Positions 1 through 9,367 of a stretch of 64,000 nucleotides of DNA are shown piece by piece (position 1 is the first letter of the stretch; each line of letters starts with the position of its first letter). The position numbers and the translations under genes were made by a program. Below the pieces are notes generated by a model. The model had not been told where the DNA came from, made no database searches, and was given only the letters and a program-made list of their open reading frames with translations. Source of the stretch: Glycomyces tenuis DSM 44171 (GTDB taxonomy: Bacteria; Actinomycetota; Actinomycetes; Mycobacteriales; Micromonosporaceae); NCBI RefSeq assembly GCF_000427885.1, contig NZ_ATYW01000010.1:186001-250000 (forward strand). The letters are read 5' to 3'.

Positions 1-715
1 GCTCGGCGGCGAGGAGGCCGAGCGCGCCGGCCGTGTCGACTCTGCCGAGGTAGATGTGCGAGGGGGTGGTCGTGAAGTGCGGGAACGGCAGCGCCCAGGA
101 CAGCGCCTGGAGCGGCGCGGGCATGAGCGCCAGCGGCACGAGCATGCCCGAGAAGAAGCCGAGCAGCGCCTCGCGCGCCCACATGATGCCCAGGTAGCGC
201 CTGGTCCAGAAGCACACGAGCACCGACAGGTAGGTGATCCCGAAGGCCAGCGGGAAGACGAACAGGACGCTTACGGCCGTCAGCAGCCCGGCCAGCGGCG
301 ACACCGGCCCCGGCGGCGAGAACAGCAGCCACGCTCCCACGACGCCGAGGACGGCGGTCGGGACGGTGGAGAGCATCGAGCCGATGAACTCGGCGGCGCG
401 GGCGCGCTGGAAGTCGACCGGTTTGGTCAGGTCGACGGCGATGAGCCCGTCGAGGATCCGGTCGGCGATCTCCCAGTCGGAGCCGCTGAAGGCGAGCGTG
501 GCGGTGAAGAAGCTGATGATCAGGTACGCCCGCATGGCGTCCCAGTCGTAGCCGCCGAGCGTGCCCTCGCCGATGAGGTTGTGCCACAGCGCCAGGTTGG
601 CGAGCATGGACCCGCCGCCGAGGACGATCGCGAACACCCAGTTGGCCTTGTACGCCAGCCGCCGTTTGAGGGAGACGACCGCCAGGGCGCGGTCGACGGC
701 CCACGTATGCGTCAT
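1..715 (-). CDS. ABC-2 type exporter permease (partial, C-terminus outside window)
   Basis: Membrane subunit of an ABC exporter. The reverse-strand frame opens with ATG at 715 and stays open to the window edge (about 238 residues), so the C-terminus is missing. The translation starts MTHTWAVDRALAVVSLKR and has several hydrophobic segments separated by charged loops, including one with ADRILDGLIAVDLTKPVDF. This resembles the uncharacterised ABC-2 permeases (COG4587 type) that pair with long ATPases like the one encoded 66 bp upstream. Such systems usually carry a second permease, which would lie outside the window. Substrate unknown. The family call rests on overall pattern, not on a diagnostic motif. 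Confidence 0.75.
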   Translation of the reverse strand, partial: MTHTWAVDRALAVVSLKRRLAYKANWVFAIVLGGGSMLANLALWHNLIGEGTLGGYDWDAMRAYLIISFFTATLAFSGSDWEIADRILDGLIAVDLTKPVDFQRARAAEFIGSMLSTVPTAVLGVVGAWLLFSPPGPVSPLAGLLTAVSVLFVFPLAFGITYLSVLVCFWTRRYLGIMWAREALLGFFSGMLVPLALMPAPLQALSWALPFPHFTTTPSHIYLGRVDTAGALGLLAAE

Positions 716-781
716 GCGTTTACTCCGGTTCGGTGAAGTGAGCACAGCGAGCGGTTGGGCGGGGCGACGGGTGCGGGCGGC

Positions 782-1780
782 TCACTTGGTCAGCTCCCCC
801 GCGTACAGCCTGCGGATGACGTCCTCGATGCTCGGCTCGGAGAGTGAGAGGTCCCGGGGGCGCAGGTGCGCGGTGACGTCGCCGAGGACTTCGGCGGTGG
901 TGAACCGCGCCGACTCGTAGGTGACGACGACTTCGCTGGCCGCCTCCCCGGCGCTCCACTCGTAGTGGGGGAACTTCTCGGCGAGCGAGCCGACGTCGGC
1001 CGGGCCGTCGAGGACGAGGTCGACGGCCTTGGTGGTGATGTAGTGGGCCTTGAGCTGCTCGATGGGACCGTCGTAGGCGATCCTGCCCTCGTCGATGACG
1101 ACGATGCGCTCGCAGACCTCTTCGATGTCGGCCAGGTCGTGGCTGGTGAGCAGCAGGGTGGTGCCGTCGTCGACGAGCTGGCGCAGGAAGGCGCGGAGCC
1201 GGTCCTTGACGGAGATGTCGAGGCCGATGGTGGGCTCGTCGAGGTAGACCATCTTCGGGTCGTGGATGAGCGCGCACGCCAGGTCGGCGCGCATGCGCTG
1301 GCCGAGTGAGAGGGTGCGGGCGAGCGCGGGCATGAACTCGCCGAGGCCGAGCAGCTCGTCGAACTTCTCGATCCGGGCCTTGTAGTCGGCCTCGGGGACG
1401 CCGTACATGTGCTTGAGGAGCTTGAGGCTCTCCTCGACCGGCAGGTCCCACCACAGCTGCGTGCGCTGCCCGAACAGGACGCCGATGTCGTGGGCGTTGG
1501 CGATGCGCTCGGTGTGCGGGTCGCGGCCCATCACCCGGACGGTGCCCTCGGTGGGTTTGAGGATCCCGGTCAGCAGCTTGACCGTGGTCGACTTCCCCGC
1601 CCCGTTGGGGCCGACGTAGGCCACCGATTCGCCGGGCTCGATCTCGAGATCGATGGCGTCGACGGCGGTGAAGTTCTTGTACTTGCGCTGCACGAGGTGT
1701 TTGAGGGCGCCTTTGAACCCCGAGGCCTTGTCGGCTCGGCGGAAGCGCTTGCTGAGGGATCGGGCCTCGAGAATCGGCAT
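782..1780 (-). CDS. ABC transporter ATP-binding protein (COG4586-like)
   Basis: Cytoplasmic ATPase (332 aa) that should power the ABC-2 permease encoded just downstream. Walker A is GPNGAGKST (about residues 58-66), the signature is LSLGQRMRADLA and Walker B is MVYLDEPTIGLD, followed by the switch His in LLTSHDL. The N-terminus has a basic stretch before the usual first strand (VQRKYKNFTAVDAIDLEI), and the protein is longer than a minimal cassette. Both traits fit the uncharacterised COG4586 ATPases paired with COG4587/COG3694 permeases. The ATG at 1780 is the first in frame; only a weak GGGG precedes it. Exported substrate unknown. Confidence 0.85.
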   Translation of the reverse strand: MPILEARSLSKRFRRADKASGFKGALKHLVQRKYKNFTAVDAIDLEIEPGESVAYVGPNGAGKSTTVKLLTGILKPTEGTVRVMGRDPHTERIANAHDIGVLFGQRTQLWWDLPVEESLKLLKHMYGVPEADYKARIEKFDELLGLGEFMPALARTLSLGQRMRADLACALIHDPKMVYLDEPTIGLDISVKDRLRAFLRQLVDDGTTLLLTSHDLADIEEVCERIVVIDEGRIAYDGPIEQLKAHYITTKAVDLVLDGPADVGSLAEKFPHYEWSAGEAASEVVVTYESARFTTAEVLGDVTAHLRPRDLSLSEPSIEDVIRRLYAGELTK

Positions 1781-1856
1781 CCCCAGACGATAAGCGCACG
1801 CTCCGACATGGAGCCACTGGTTTTCTCAGCCACGGGGACGCCGCGGACCGGCCCGC

Positions 1857-2831
1857 TCAAGAGGGGGCGCGAGCCTCCTCGCGTTCGTCGTCGCGGCGTC
1901 GGCCGGGCATTCCGAAGCTGCGCCTGCGCAGCCGGTTCCAGCCGCGCCTGGCCAGCGCGGGCGGGTCGATCCGCTCGAGCGGCAGGAAGCAGGCCATGGC
2001 GACCATGTGCGGCAGGAAGCTGATCTCGACCGCGAGGAAGACCACGAGGTGGAAGCAGTAGAAGAACGCGACGATGCCGTAGCGCAGCCGTTTGGCCGCG
2101 ACGAACAGCACGATGGGGCTGAGCAGTTCGAAGCCGACGATGCCCCACTGGGACAGGCGCAGCATCCACGGGAAGTCGAGCATCCAGTTGCTGAACTCGG
2201 TGCCGCGCCGGATGACCGCCCAGGTCATGGTGGCGGAGTTGACCCATTCGAAGCCGCCGTAGCGGAACTTGGCCCACGCGGCGAAGAAGTAGGTGCAGAC
2301 CACGCCGATCTGCACGAGGTTGAAGCCCCAGCCGACGTGCTCGGAGAGGGTCCGCCTGTCGCCCCACCTGGCCTTCGGCATGGTGGGCAGGAGGAACAGC
2401 AGGAGCAGGAACGCGAACTTGCCGTGGTCGACCTTGCCGTACGACATCGCGATGATCATCCACTCGAAGTAGGCGAGCGCGACGATCCAGCCGAACAGGC
2501 GCGGGGCCTTGTTGAACATCATCGGGATCGTCGCGGCGAGGAGCACGACGAGGGTGCCGACGACGATCCAGTAGTTCGGGACCGGGAAGGGCAGGATGCG
2601 GCCGATGAACAGCGGCTGGTACAGCTCGCCGGGGACGTGGCGGTGGCCGAGGATCCACGGCATGTACCACCACCAGTCGACCATGATGAACGCGCCCGCG
2701 AGGAAGCGCATCGCGGCGACGCGGCCGAGTGGGACGGGCGAGAAGAACCACCCGGAGGTCCGCTTCATGAGCGGGCCGAGGGCGGCGCCGGGCGGCTCCG
2801 GTGCGGGCCGCGTCGTCCGGTTCGAGCTCAT
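1857..2831 (-). CDS. HTTM (vitamin K carboxylase-like) membrane protein
   Basis: Integral membrane protein of 324 aa with about eight hydrophobic segments. It resembles the horizontally transferred transmembrane (HTTM) domain related to vitamin K-dependent gamma-carboxylase. Landmarks are an N-terminal RVAAMRFLAGAFIMVDWWW segment, repeated Trp/Tyr-rich helices, and a late segment with FFYCFHLVVFLAVEISFLPHM. The ATG at 2831 overlaps the stop of the upstream gene by ATGA, so the two are translationally coupled. The C-terminal 35 residues are basic and hydrophilic. A DCC-type thiol-disulfide protein lies about 600 bp upstream, a neighbour often seen with HTTM genes. The reaction catalysed is unknown. 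Confidence 0.75.
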   Translation of the reverse strand: MSSNRTTRPAPEPPGAALGPLMKRTSGWFFSPVPLGRVAAMRFLAGAFIMVDWWWYMPWILGHRHVPGELYQPLFIGRILPFPVPNYWIVVGTLVVLLAATIPMMFNKAPRLFGWIVALAYFEWMIIAMSYGKVDHGKFAFLLLLFLLPTMPKARWGDRRTLSEHVGWGFNLVQIGVVCTYFFAAWAKFRYGGFEWVNSATMTWAVIRRGTEFSNWMLDFPWMLRLSQWGIVGFELLSPIVLFVAAKRLRYGIVAFFYCFHLVVFLAVEISFLPHMVAMACFLPLERIDPPALARRGWNRLRRRSFGMPGRRRDDEREEARAPS

Positions 2832-3325
2832 GCGTCGGCCCCTTCCCTGGTCCAGGTCGCTTCGACGGTCTCGTTGACCTCGCCGGTCCGCTGGCCGTCC
2901 TCGAGCCGGTAGCGGCGGACGACGATCTCGACGGACACGATCTCGGGCTTCTCGGGATTGGTGTTCTCGTAGGCCTCCGCGAGGTACTGGAGGAGGTCGG
3001 GGTCGTCCCGGAAGCGCGACATCTGCCCTTCGACCTCGGCGCGGCGGAAGCCGGTGGCGGCCTCGGTCAGGGTGAACCGCTCGCCTTCCTCGTTGACCGC
3101 CTCGACCCTGGTCGAGTTCGCCCAGCCGTCGAGTTCGTGCGAGAAGGAGTACATCTTGAACGGGGCGAAGGGGAAGTAGTCGTCGGCGCCCCAGAAGGTG
3201 GTCGCGAAGACGAGGCCGGTCACGACGAGGGTGATGGCGATGCGCACCGCCCGACCGACCGGCGAGATTTGAGAATCCTGAGTATGGTCCACAGCCACCG
3301 GAAGAGTATGGCACGGCCGTGCCAA
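2828..3325 (-). CDS. Small membrane-anchored partner of the HTTM protein
   Basis: Up to 165 aa, family not recognised. One transmembrane helix (about residues 27-45, VRIAITLVVTGLVFATTFWG) is followed by YFPFAPFKMYSF and a roughly 110-residue charged domain rich in Glu and Arg. Because it overlaps the HTTM gene by ATGA, it probably works with it. The start is uncertain: the first possible codon is TTG at 3325, inside a GC-rich palindrome (3310-3323), without a Shine-Dalgarno; GTG codons about 25-30 bp further in are alternatives and would keep the helix. Small single-pass proteins like this commonly precede HTTM genes in actinomycetes, which is family recollection rather than something shown here. 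Confidence 0.6.
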   Translation of the reverse strand: MARPCHTLPVAVDHTQDSQISPVGRAVRIAITLVVTGLVFATTFWGADDYFPFAPFKMYSFSHELDGWANSTRVEAVNEEGERFTLTEAATGFRRAEVEGQMSRFRDDPDLLQYLAEAYENTNPEKPEIVSVEIVVRRYRLEDGQRTGEVNETVEATWTREGADA

Positions 3326-3444
3326 GGCGGGAGGTGCCGGTCTGTCCGCCCGCCGGGCGTGCGGTATTTCACAACCGGCGCCGGCTCGGGGACGTTCGGT
3401 CGCGGACGGAGGACGCCGAAGCGGTGCTCCGAGCCTTCAGTGGG

Positions 3445-3840
3445 TCACTCTCCGGCGGCGAGGCGGTCGCGTTCGGCCTGCGGCAGCGAGCAGGCGGCGG
3501 TGCCGCCGGGCATGCGGTGGCGGTTGCGGGAGACGAGCCGGTAGATCGGCCACAGGACCCAGGAGACGGGCTTGAGGGAGGCGATCCAGCCCAGCGGCTT
3601 CCAGTACCACTGGGCGCGGCGCAGCAGCACCGCGATGGCGTCCGGTCCGGCCTTGACGAAGCCCGGTTCGATCCACTGGACGGCGTCCTCGGCGGCCTGC
3701 TGTTCGATGCCGAGCGCGTCCAGGTCGTCCCACTGCCACGGTTTGACCTCGGCTCCGGTCCTGACGCGGCGTTCGAGGAAGTCCGCGCACAGCGTGCAGA
3801 ACGCGCAGTCTCCGTCGTAGAGGAAGACCGGTTTCGTCAT
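3445..3840 (-). CDS. DCC family thiol-disulfide oxidoreductase
   Basis: Small (131 aa) thioredoxin-like protein of the DCC/DUF393 family. The N-terminus has the family motif YDGDCAFCTLC (about residues 7-17), with the CxxC pair Cys12-Cys15 and a further Cys18. A second landmark is GIEQQAAEDAVQWIEP and a Trp-rich region around WYWKPLGWI. ATG at 3840 overlaps the aroE stop by ATGA, so the gene is the tail of the alaS-ruvX-mltG-aroE run. Members are thought to be redox enzymes and are often linked to HTTM proteins, one of which lies just downstream. Physiological substrate unknown. Confidence 0.82.
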   Translation of the reverse strand: MTKPVFLYDGDCAFCTLCADFLERRVRTGAEVKPWQWDDLDALGIEQQAAEDAVQWIEPGFVKAGPDAIAVLLRRAQWYWKPLGWIASLKPVSWVLWPIYRLVSRNRHRMPGGTAACSLPQAERDRLAAGE

Positions 3841-4646
3841 CGCCGCCTCGCTGCCGTGTAGAGCGCCTCGCGCATCGCCGCCACCGGGGCCTCGTCGAGG
3901 CCGGTGAACAGGGTCCATTGGCGGACCGCCTGGGCCAAGAGTAGCGCCAGTCCGTCGAGGACCTTGGCGCCCTCGCGTTCGGCCGCGGCGGCGAGTGGGG
4001 TGGGCCACGGGTCGTAGAGGACGTCGAACAGGACGGCGCCCGGCCGCCAGTCGACGCGCATGCCGTCGGTGACGCCTTTGGGGACGGTGGAGACGATGAG
4101 GTCGCTGCGGCCGGCGGCGACGGCCTCATGCCAGCTGGCCGAGCGCAGTTCGAGGCCGAGGCGTTCGGCGACGGGCTCGAGTTCGGCCACGGCCTCGCGG
4201 CGGCGCGCGAAGACGGTGACGGTCTCGGCTCCGAGCTGCCGCGCGGCGCCGAGGGCGCCTCGGGCGGTGCCGCCGGCGCCGAGGACGGCGACCTCGTCGG
4301 CGGCGGTCAGGCCGATCTCGGCGAGGGCGTCGACCATGCCGGGCGCGTCGGTGTTGTCGGCCAGACGCCTGCCGTCGCGCAGGACGAGCGTGTTCGCCGC
4401 GCCGATGGCCTCGGCGACGTCGGTGACCTCGTCGGCGACGACGAGGGCGATCTCCTTGAGCGGCATGGTGAGCGAGAGCCCGGCCCAGCTGTCGTCGAGC
4501 TGGTCGACGAAGGCGGCCAGGCCCGGTTCGTCGCATTCGTGGCGGGTGTACACCCAGTCGGTGAGCCCGGCGGCGGCGAAGCCGGCGTTGTGGATCACCG
4601 GGGACAGCGAATGCTCGATCGGCTTGCCCAGGACTGCGGTTCTCAC
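3837..4646 (-). CDS. aroE: Shikimate dehydrogenase
   Basis: Reduces 3-dehydroshikimate to shikimate with NADPH in aromatic amino acid synthesis; cytoplasmic. The 269-aa product begins with the family hallmark VLGKPIEHSLSPVIHNAGF. It has the substrate lysine in LTMPLKE, DNTDAPGM (catalytic Asp), the nucleotide loop VLGAGGTARGAL, and the late STVPKGVTD and DGLALLLAQAVRQW motifs. The start is GTG at 4646, overlapping the mltG stop as GTGA; no upstream codon in frame gives a better N-terminus. The position after alaS, ruvX and mltG is the standard actinobacterial arrangement. Nothing unusual in length or composition. Confidence 0.95.
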   Translation of the reverse strand: MRTAVLGKPIEHSLSPVIHNAGFAAAGLTDWVYTRHECDEPGLAAFVDQLDDSWAGLSLTMPLKEIALVVADEVTDVAEAIGAANTLVLRDGRRLADNTDAPGMVDALAEIGLTAADEVAVLGAGGTARGALGAARQLGAETVTVFARRREAVAELEPVAERLGLELRSASWHEAVAAGRSDLIVSTVPKGVTDGMRVDWRPGAVLFDVLYDPWPTPLAAAAEREGAKVLDGLALLLAQAVRQWTLFTGLDEAPVAAMREALYTAARRR

Positions 4647-5836
4647 AGGTATCCGTTCTCCTCGGCGAGGGGGATGCCCTCGCTGTTGTGCTCTTCGAGG
4701 GTGTCGGAGAAGTAGGCGGTGCCGTCGGGGTAGGCGGTCACGAAGTAGAGCCAGCGCTCGTCCTCGGAGGTCGGGTTCATAGCGCCTTCGAGGGCGGCCT
4801 GGCCGGGATTGGAGATCGGCGTCGGGAAGTAGCCCTCGTTGATGCTGGCGGCCCAGCGGTCGTCCTCGTTCCACATCTCGTCGCCGGTCATCTCCGAGGA
4901 GGGGATCGGCTCAAGGCCCTGGAACTCGCGGCCGTAGTTCCAGATGGCCTCCGAGCCCATGCAGTGGCAGTTGATCTCGCCGGTGTCGTAGATCCAGTCG
5001 GCGTAGAGGCGGTTGTAGAGGACGCGGGCGATCTTCGGGTCGTCCTCGGGATGGCCGGACTCGGCCTGGATGATGGAGGCCACCTGGAGGACCATCCACG
5101 GTTCGAGGTCCATCGCCTCGGCGGCGCCCACCAGGTCGATCTCCTCGGCCACGGTGTTGAACTTGGCGACCATGGCGGAGAGCATGTCGGCAGCGGTGGC
5201 GCCCTCTTCGAACTCGTAGGTGGAGGGGAACAGGAAGCCCTCGATCGAGACGACCTGGTCGGTCTCGAAGTTCTCGAACCAGTACTCGGGGACGCCGAGC
5301 GCGACCGGGTCCTCGGCGGCGGCCTCGAAGTCCTCGACCGGGATGTCGTACTTCTCGGAGAGCTCGGCGAAGATCTCGAAGTGGGTCTTGCCTTCGACGA
5401 CGGTGAAGCCGTTGACGATGCGGTTCTCGGGGTTGACCAGATGCTCCAACGCGGAGGCGGCCGACATCTCCTCCTGCAGCAGATAGGTGCCGGGCTGGAT
5501 CGTGGTGCCGCTGTCGCCGTCGTCCTCGGAGGCGTTGACGAAAGCCCTCGCGGAGGCGACGACGCCCTCCTCGTGGAGGTGGTCGGCGATGTCGGCGACG
5601 AGCCAGCCCTCTTCGACCGTGATCGTGACCTCGGTGCCGTTGCCGGTGCCCTCGAAGTCCTCCGCGATGAAGAATTCCTTGATGACGTTGTTGTAGGCCC
5701 ACCAGCCGCCGACGCCGAGCACTCCGAACAGGACCACGACCAGTGTCATGGCGATGAGGGAACTGCCGGACTCACGGCGGCGGTGCCGCCTGGGGGCGTC
5801 CGCGTGTTCCGCCTGTGAATCGAGATCGCCGAGCAT
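4643..5836 (-). CDS. mltG: Endolytic murein transglycosylase MltG (YceG family)
   Basis: Membrane-anchored enzyme (397 aa) that cuts nascent peptidoglycan strands and is thought to set glycan length. A cytoplasmic basic N-terminus precedes one transmembrane helix (about 27-46, SLIAMTLVVVLFGVLGVGGW). The extracellular part has a LysM-like stretch and the YceG catalytic region, with EGFLFPSTYEF (near 199-209) and ASIIQAES, in which Glu259 matches the catalytic Glu of E. coli MltG. The C-terminal GWxxxP-type region is replaced by NEGYFPTPISNPGQAAL, as usual in the family. The ATG at 5836 lies 3 bp after the ruvX stop, and the end overlaps aroE. Confidence 0.92.
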   Translation of the reverse strand: MLGDLDSQAEHADAPRRHRRRESGSSLIAMTLVVVLFGVLGVGGWWAYNNVIKEFFIAEDFEGTGNGTEVTITVEEGWLVADIADHLHEEGVVASARAFVNASEDDGDSGTTIQPGTYLLQEEMSAASALEHLVNPENRIVNGFTVVEGKTHFEIFAELSEKYDIPVEDFEAAAEDPVALGVPEYWFENFETDQVVSIEGFLFPSTYEFEEGATAADMLSAMVAKFNTVAEEIDLVGAAEAMDLEPWMVLQVASIIQAESGHPEDDPKIARVLYNRLYADWIYDTGEINCHCMGSEAIWNYGREFQGLEPIPSSEMTGDEMWNEDDRWAASINEGYFPTPISNPGQAALEGAMNPTSEDERWLYFVTAYPDGTAYFSDTLEEHNSEGIPLAEENGYL

Positions 5837-5839
5837 GCG

Positions 5840-6322
5840 TCAAGTCCTTCGCCGCTGATCCAACCACTGCTGGAGGATCTCCACCGCGGCGGCTTGGTCG
5901 ACGACGGAGCGCTTCCGCTTGCCGCGGACGCCTCCCTCATGGAGTCTTCGGGTGGCGACGGCCGTGGTGAGCCGCTCGTCGGTCATGATCACCGGTACGG
6001 GGGAGACACGGTCGGAAAGCCTTCGCACCCAGGTCCGGGTGTGTTCGGCGGCCAACCCCTCCTCACCCGAAAGGGTAACGGGTAGGCCGACGACAATCTC
6101 CACCACGTCGTAATCGGCGGCAATTTCTGCAATTTCACGAATATCGTTCGGAATATCCTCGCCGCCGGTCCTCATGTCACGACGGACAGTCGCGACTGGA
6201 GTGGCGAGGATGCCGTCCGGATCGCATACGGCGAGGCCGATTCGGGCCTTGCCGAGGTCGACGCCGAGACGGCGGCCCCGCCGCCACTCGGTGGCGGCGG
6301 GGCCGCGGTGCGCTTCGGTCAC
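5840..6322 (-). CDS. ruvX: Holliday junction resolvase-like RuvX (YqgF)
   Basis: RNase H-fold protein of 160 aa, called a putative Holliday junction resolvase; in E. coli YqgF acts on pre-16S rRNA. Motifs are GVDLGKARIGLAVCD (first catalytic Asp), VVEIVVGLPVTLSGEEG (Glu motif), VIMTDERLTTAVA (TDERLTT signature) and DQAAAVEILQQWL at the end, which supplies the last acidic residue. GTG at 6322, 8 bp after the alaS stop, is the only start that keeps the N-terminal strand without running far into alaS. It forms a tight run with alaS upstream and mltG 3 bp downstream. Confidence 0.92.
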   Translation of the reverse strand: MTEAHRGPAATEWRRGRRLGVDLGKARIGLAVCDPDGILATPVATVRRDMRTGGEDIPNDIREIAEIAADYDVVEIVVGLPVTLSGEEGLAAEHTRTWVRRLSDRVSPVPVIMTDERLTTAVATRRLHEGGVRGKRKRSVVDQAAAVEILQQWLDQRRRT

Positions 6323-6330
6323 TGGGGTCC

Positions 6331-9012
6331 TTATTCGGTGATGGCGCGGGCGATCTCGTCGAGCAGTCCGTCGGCCTGGTCGGCGGGGACGCCGCCGCCC
6401 TGGGCGATGTCCTCGTTGCCGCCGCCGCGGCCGGACAGGGCCGCCTTGACGAGCTCGGCGGCGCTGACGTGCCGCGCCTTCGCCGCGGCGTTGACCGCGA
6501 CGACGAGGCTGGCCTTGCCGCCGGCGGCCGCCACGACCGCCGCGACGCCCGGCTCGCCGTCGGGCAGGTGCGAGCGGATCTGCGTCGCCAGCTGGCGGAC
6601 GTCGCCGCCCTTGGTGCCGTCGGGCGCCTTGACGCCCGCGAACTTGACCGGGCCGAGCTGCCTGGCCGCTCCGGCGTACTCGGCGGCGCGGCCGCTGGTC
6701 ATCTTGGCCTGGAGGTTCGCCAGCTCGCGCTCGGCGTCCTTGGAGCGCTGGAGGAGCGCCCTGACGCGTTCGATGACGTCGCCGCGCTGCGCCCCGAGCT
6801 CCTCGGCGATCTGGGAGACCAGGTCGCGCTCGCGCGCGAGGTAGCGGTACGCCTCGATGCCGGTGGCGGCCTCGACGCGGCGCTGGCCCGAGCCGACCGA
6901 GGACTCGCCGGTGATGACCAGGGGGCCGATCTGCGAGGCGTGGGAGACGTGGGTGCCACCGCACAGCTCGCGGGACCAGGGGCCGCCGATCTCGACGACG
7001 CGGACGGTCTCGTCGTAGGTCTCGCCGAACAGCGCGAGCGCGCCGAACTCCTTGGCCTCGGGCAGCGTCATGTACTTGACGGCGACCGGCAGGTCCTCGC
7101 GGACGGCCCGGTTGGAGACGTCCTCGATCTCGCTCTTGGCCGTCTCCGAGAGCTTCGAGCGCCACGAGAAGTCGAGACGCAGGTAGCCGGGCCGGTTGAA
7201 CGAGCCGGACTGGAGCGCCGAGGGGCCGAGCACCTCGCGCAGGGCCGCGTGGACCACGTGCGTGCCCGAGTGCGCCTGGCGCGCGCCGAGCCGCCACTCC
7301 GGGTCGACCCGGGCCTCGACCTGGTCGTCGAGGACGAGTTCGCCTTCGAGGACGCGGACCTGGTGGACCACGAGCTTCTTGACCGGGCGCTGGACGTCGA
7401 GGACCTCCGCGCGCACGTTCGAGCCGGTGAGGACGCCCGCGTCGGCGTGCTGGCCGCCGGACTCGGCGTAGAACGGGGTGCGGTCGAGGACGACCTCCAC
7501 GATCTGGCCGGCCCCCGCGACCGGGACGGGCCGCCCTTCGGAGAGCAGGCCGACGACGCGGGACTCGGTGTCGAGCGTCTCGTAGGCGCGCCAGTCACTG
7601 GGGCCGTGCTCGCTGAGCAGGTCCCAGTAGGCGGTGAGATCGGCGTGGCTGGTCTTGCGGGCGGCGGCGTCGGCCTTGGCGCGGCGCCGCTGCTCGGCCA
7701 TGAGCTGCCGGAAGCCGTCCTCGTCGACCTGGAGGCCCTGCTCGGAGGCCATCTCGAGGGTCAGGTCGATCGGGAAGCCGTACGTGTCGTGCAGCTCGAA
7801 GGCCTTCGCGCCGGACAGGGTCCTCCCGCCCTCGCGCTTGGTCTCGGTGACGGCGGTGTCGAGGATCGTCGTGCCGTGCTTGAGCGTCGACAGGAACGCC
7901 TCCTCCTCGCCGTAGGCGTAGGACGAGATGCGCTCGAAGTCCTCGGCGAGCTCGGGATAGGCCGGGGCCATGCAGTCGCGGGCGACCGGCAGCAGCTCGG
8001 GCATCGCGGGCTTGTCGTAGCCGAGCAGGCGCACGGCGCGGATCGCGCGGCGCATGATGCGGCGCAGGACGTAGCCGCGGCCCTCGTTGGAGGGCACGAT
8101 GCCGTCGCCGATGAGCATCAGCGAGGAGCGGACGTGGTCGGCGATGATGCGGAAGCGCACGTCGTCCGGGTGGGACTCGGAGGCGGTGTGCGAGGTCGAG
8201 ACGCCGTAGCGGCGGCCGGTCAGCTCCGAGGTCTTGTCGATCAGCGGGCGGACCTGGTCGATCTCGTACATGTTGTCGACGCCTTGGAGGAGGGCCGCGA
8301 GGCGCTCCATGCCCATGCCGGTGTCGATGTTCTTCTTCGGCAGGTCGCCGAGGATCTCGTAGTTCTCCTTGGCGGGGCCCTCGCCGCGCTCCTGCTGCAT
8401 GAACACGAGGTTCCAGAACTCGAGGTAGCGGTCCTCGTCGACTTCGGGGCCGCCCTCGGGGCCGTAGTCGGGCCCGCGGTCGTAGTACAGCTCGGAGCAG
8501 GGGCCGCAGGGTCCGGGGATGCCCATGGACCACATGTTGTCGACCTGGCCGCGGCGCACGATGCGGTCGAGCGGGAGCCCGATCTGCTTGTGCCAGATGT
8601 CGATTGACTCGTCGTCGTCGAGGTAGACCGTGGCCCAGATGCGGTCGCCGTCGAGGCCGAGGCCGCCGGACTCGACCGAGCCGGTGGACAGGTCCCAGGC
8701 GAAGCGGATCGCCTGCTCCTTGAAGTAGTCCCCGAAGGAGAAGTTGCCGTTCATCTGGAAGAACGTGCCGTGGCGGGAGGTCTTGCCGACCTCGTCGATG
8801 TCGGGTGTGCGCAGGCACTTCTGGATCGAGGTGGCGCGGTTCCATGGGGGCGTCGCCTGCCCGAGGAAGTAGGGCACGAACTGGACCATGCCCGCGTTGA
8901 TGAACAGCAGGTTGGGGTCCTCGATCGCGGGCAGGGGTGCGCTGGGGACCACCGTATGGCCGTTGGACTCGAAGAACTTCAGAAACCGGCGTTGGATTTC
9001 AGCGGTCTCCAT
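6331..9012 (-). CDS. alaS: Alanine-tRNA ligase
   Basis: Class II aminoacyl-tRNA synthetase (893 aa, the usual full length) that charges tRNA-Ala and edits misacylated Ser/Gly. The N-terminus has [20 protein letters not shown] and the motif 2-like stretch [15 protein letters not shown]. The editing domain carries the metal-binding HSGTH (near 581-585) and CGGTHVSH (near 683-690). The C-terminal C-Ala domain, with a coiled region and a glycine-rich segment, is complete ([25 protein letters not shown]). ATG at 9012 is preceded by AGGAGGTGCCCC, a strong Shine-Dalgarno. It sits downstream of two small membrane proteins and 8 bp before ruvX. Confidence 0.97.
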   Translation of the reverse strand: METAEIQRRFLKFFESNGHTVVPSAPLPAIEDPNLLFINAGMVQFVPYFLGQATPPWNRATSIQKCLRTPDIDEVGKTSRHGTFFQMNGNFSFGDYFKEQAIRFAWDLSTGSVESGGLGLDGDRIWATVYLDDDESIDIWHKQIGLPLDRIVRRGQVDNMWSMGIPGPCGPCSELYYDRGPDYGPEGGPEVDEDRYLEFWNLVFMQQERGEGPAKENYEILGDLPKKNIDTGMGMERLAALLQGVDNMYEIDQVRPLIDKTSELTGRRYGVSTSHTASESHPDDVRFRIIADHVRSSLMLIGDGIVPSNEGRGYVLRRIMRRAIRAVRLLGYDKPAMPELLPVARDCMAPAYPELAEDFERISSYAYGEEEAFLSTLKHGTTILDTAVTETKREGGRTLSGAKAFELHDTYGFPIDLTLEMASEQGLQVDEDGFRQLMAEQRRRAKADAAARKTSHADLTAYWDLLSEHGPSDWRAYETLDTESRVVGLLSEGRPVPVAGAGQIVEVVLDRTPFYAESGGQHADAGVLTGSNVRAEVLDVQRPVKKLVVHQVRVLEGELVLDDQVEARVDPEWRLGARQAHSGTHVVHAALREVLGPSALQSGSFNRPGYLRLDFSWRSKLSETAKSEIEDVSNRAVREDLPVAVKYMTLPEAKEFGALALFGETYDETVRVVEIGGPWSRELCGGTHVSHASQIGPLVITGESSVGSGQRRVEAATGIEAYRYLARERDLVSQIAEELGAQRGDVIERVRALLQRSKDAERELANLQAKMTSGRAAEYAGAARQLGPVKFAGVKAPDGTKGGDVRQLATQIRSHLPDGEPGVAAVVAAAGGKASLVVAVNAAAKARHVSAAELVKAALSGRGGGNEDIAQGGGVPADQADGLLDEIARAITE

Positions 9013-9024
9013 GGGGCACCTCCT

Positions 9025-9318
9025 TCAGTGCTGCCAGCGGCCCTGCCGGGCCTCGGTGTCGTCGTCTTCGGTTTCGAGCAGCGGCGTGACGTCCTCGCCG
9101 CGCTCGATGGCTTCGAACAGTTCGGACTCCTTGGCCTGCTTCGCTTCGGAAACGTCGGCCCAGAACGATTTGAACGATGCCCTCATTTCAGCACCGGCGT
9201 CGCCCACGCGCTCTGCGACCCCGCCGGGAGTGACCGACTCGGCCGCCTTGGTGAGCTTCCTGACCACCACGACGCCGACGACCACGCCGATGCCTACCCA
9301 GATCATCCGCTTGAACAC
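9025..9318 (-). CDS. DUF6167-type small membrane protein
   Basis: A 97-aa protein with an N-terminal transmembrane helix (MFKRMIWVGIGVVVGVVVVRK, residues 1-21), then a basic patch, a short amphipathic stretch (GVAERVGDAGAEMRASFKSFW) and an acidic tail. Small proteins with this layout sit directly upstream of alaS in many actinomycetes and are catalogued as DUF6167; this assignment is from memory of layout and context. The gap to alaS is 12 bp and to the DUF948 gene about 50 bp, so co-transcription is likely. Function unknown. Confidence 0.75.
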   Translation of the reverse strand: MFKRMIWVGIGVVVGVVVVRKLTKAAESVTPGGVAERVGDAGAEMRASFKSFWADVSEAKQAKESELFEAIERGEDVTPLLETEDDDTEARQGRWQH

Positions 9319-9367
9319 TGGTTCTCCTGTTTCGATCCTCGCCGATGTCGGCCATCAGCGCCAATGC

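Noticed and set aside
6469-8607. 712-codon open frame opposite alaS
   Set aside because: Complete antisense shadow of a well-supported gene, caused by GC-rich codon use; composition is Gly/Val/Asp/Leu-rich with no family features.
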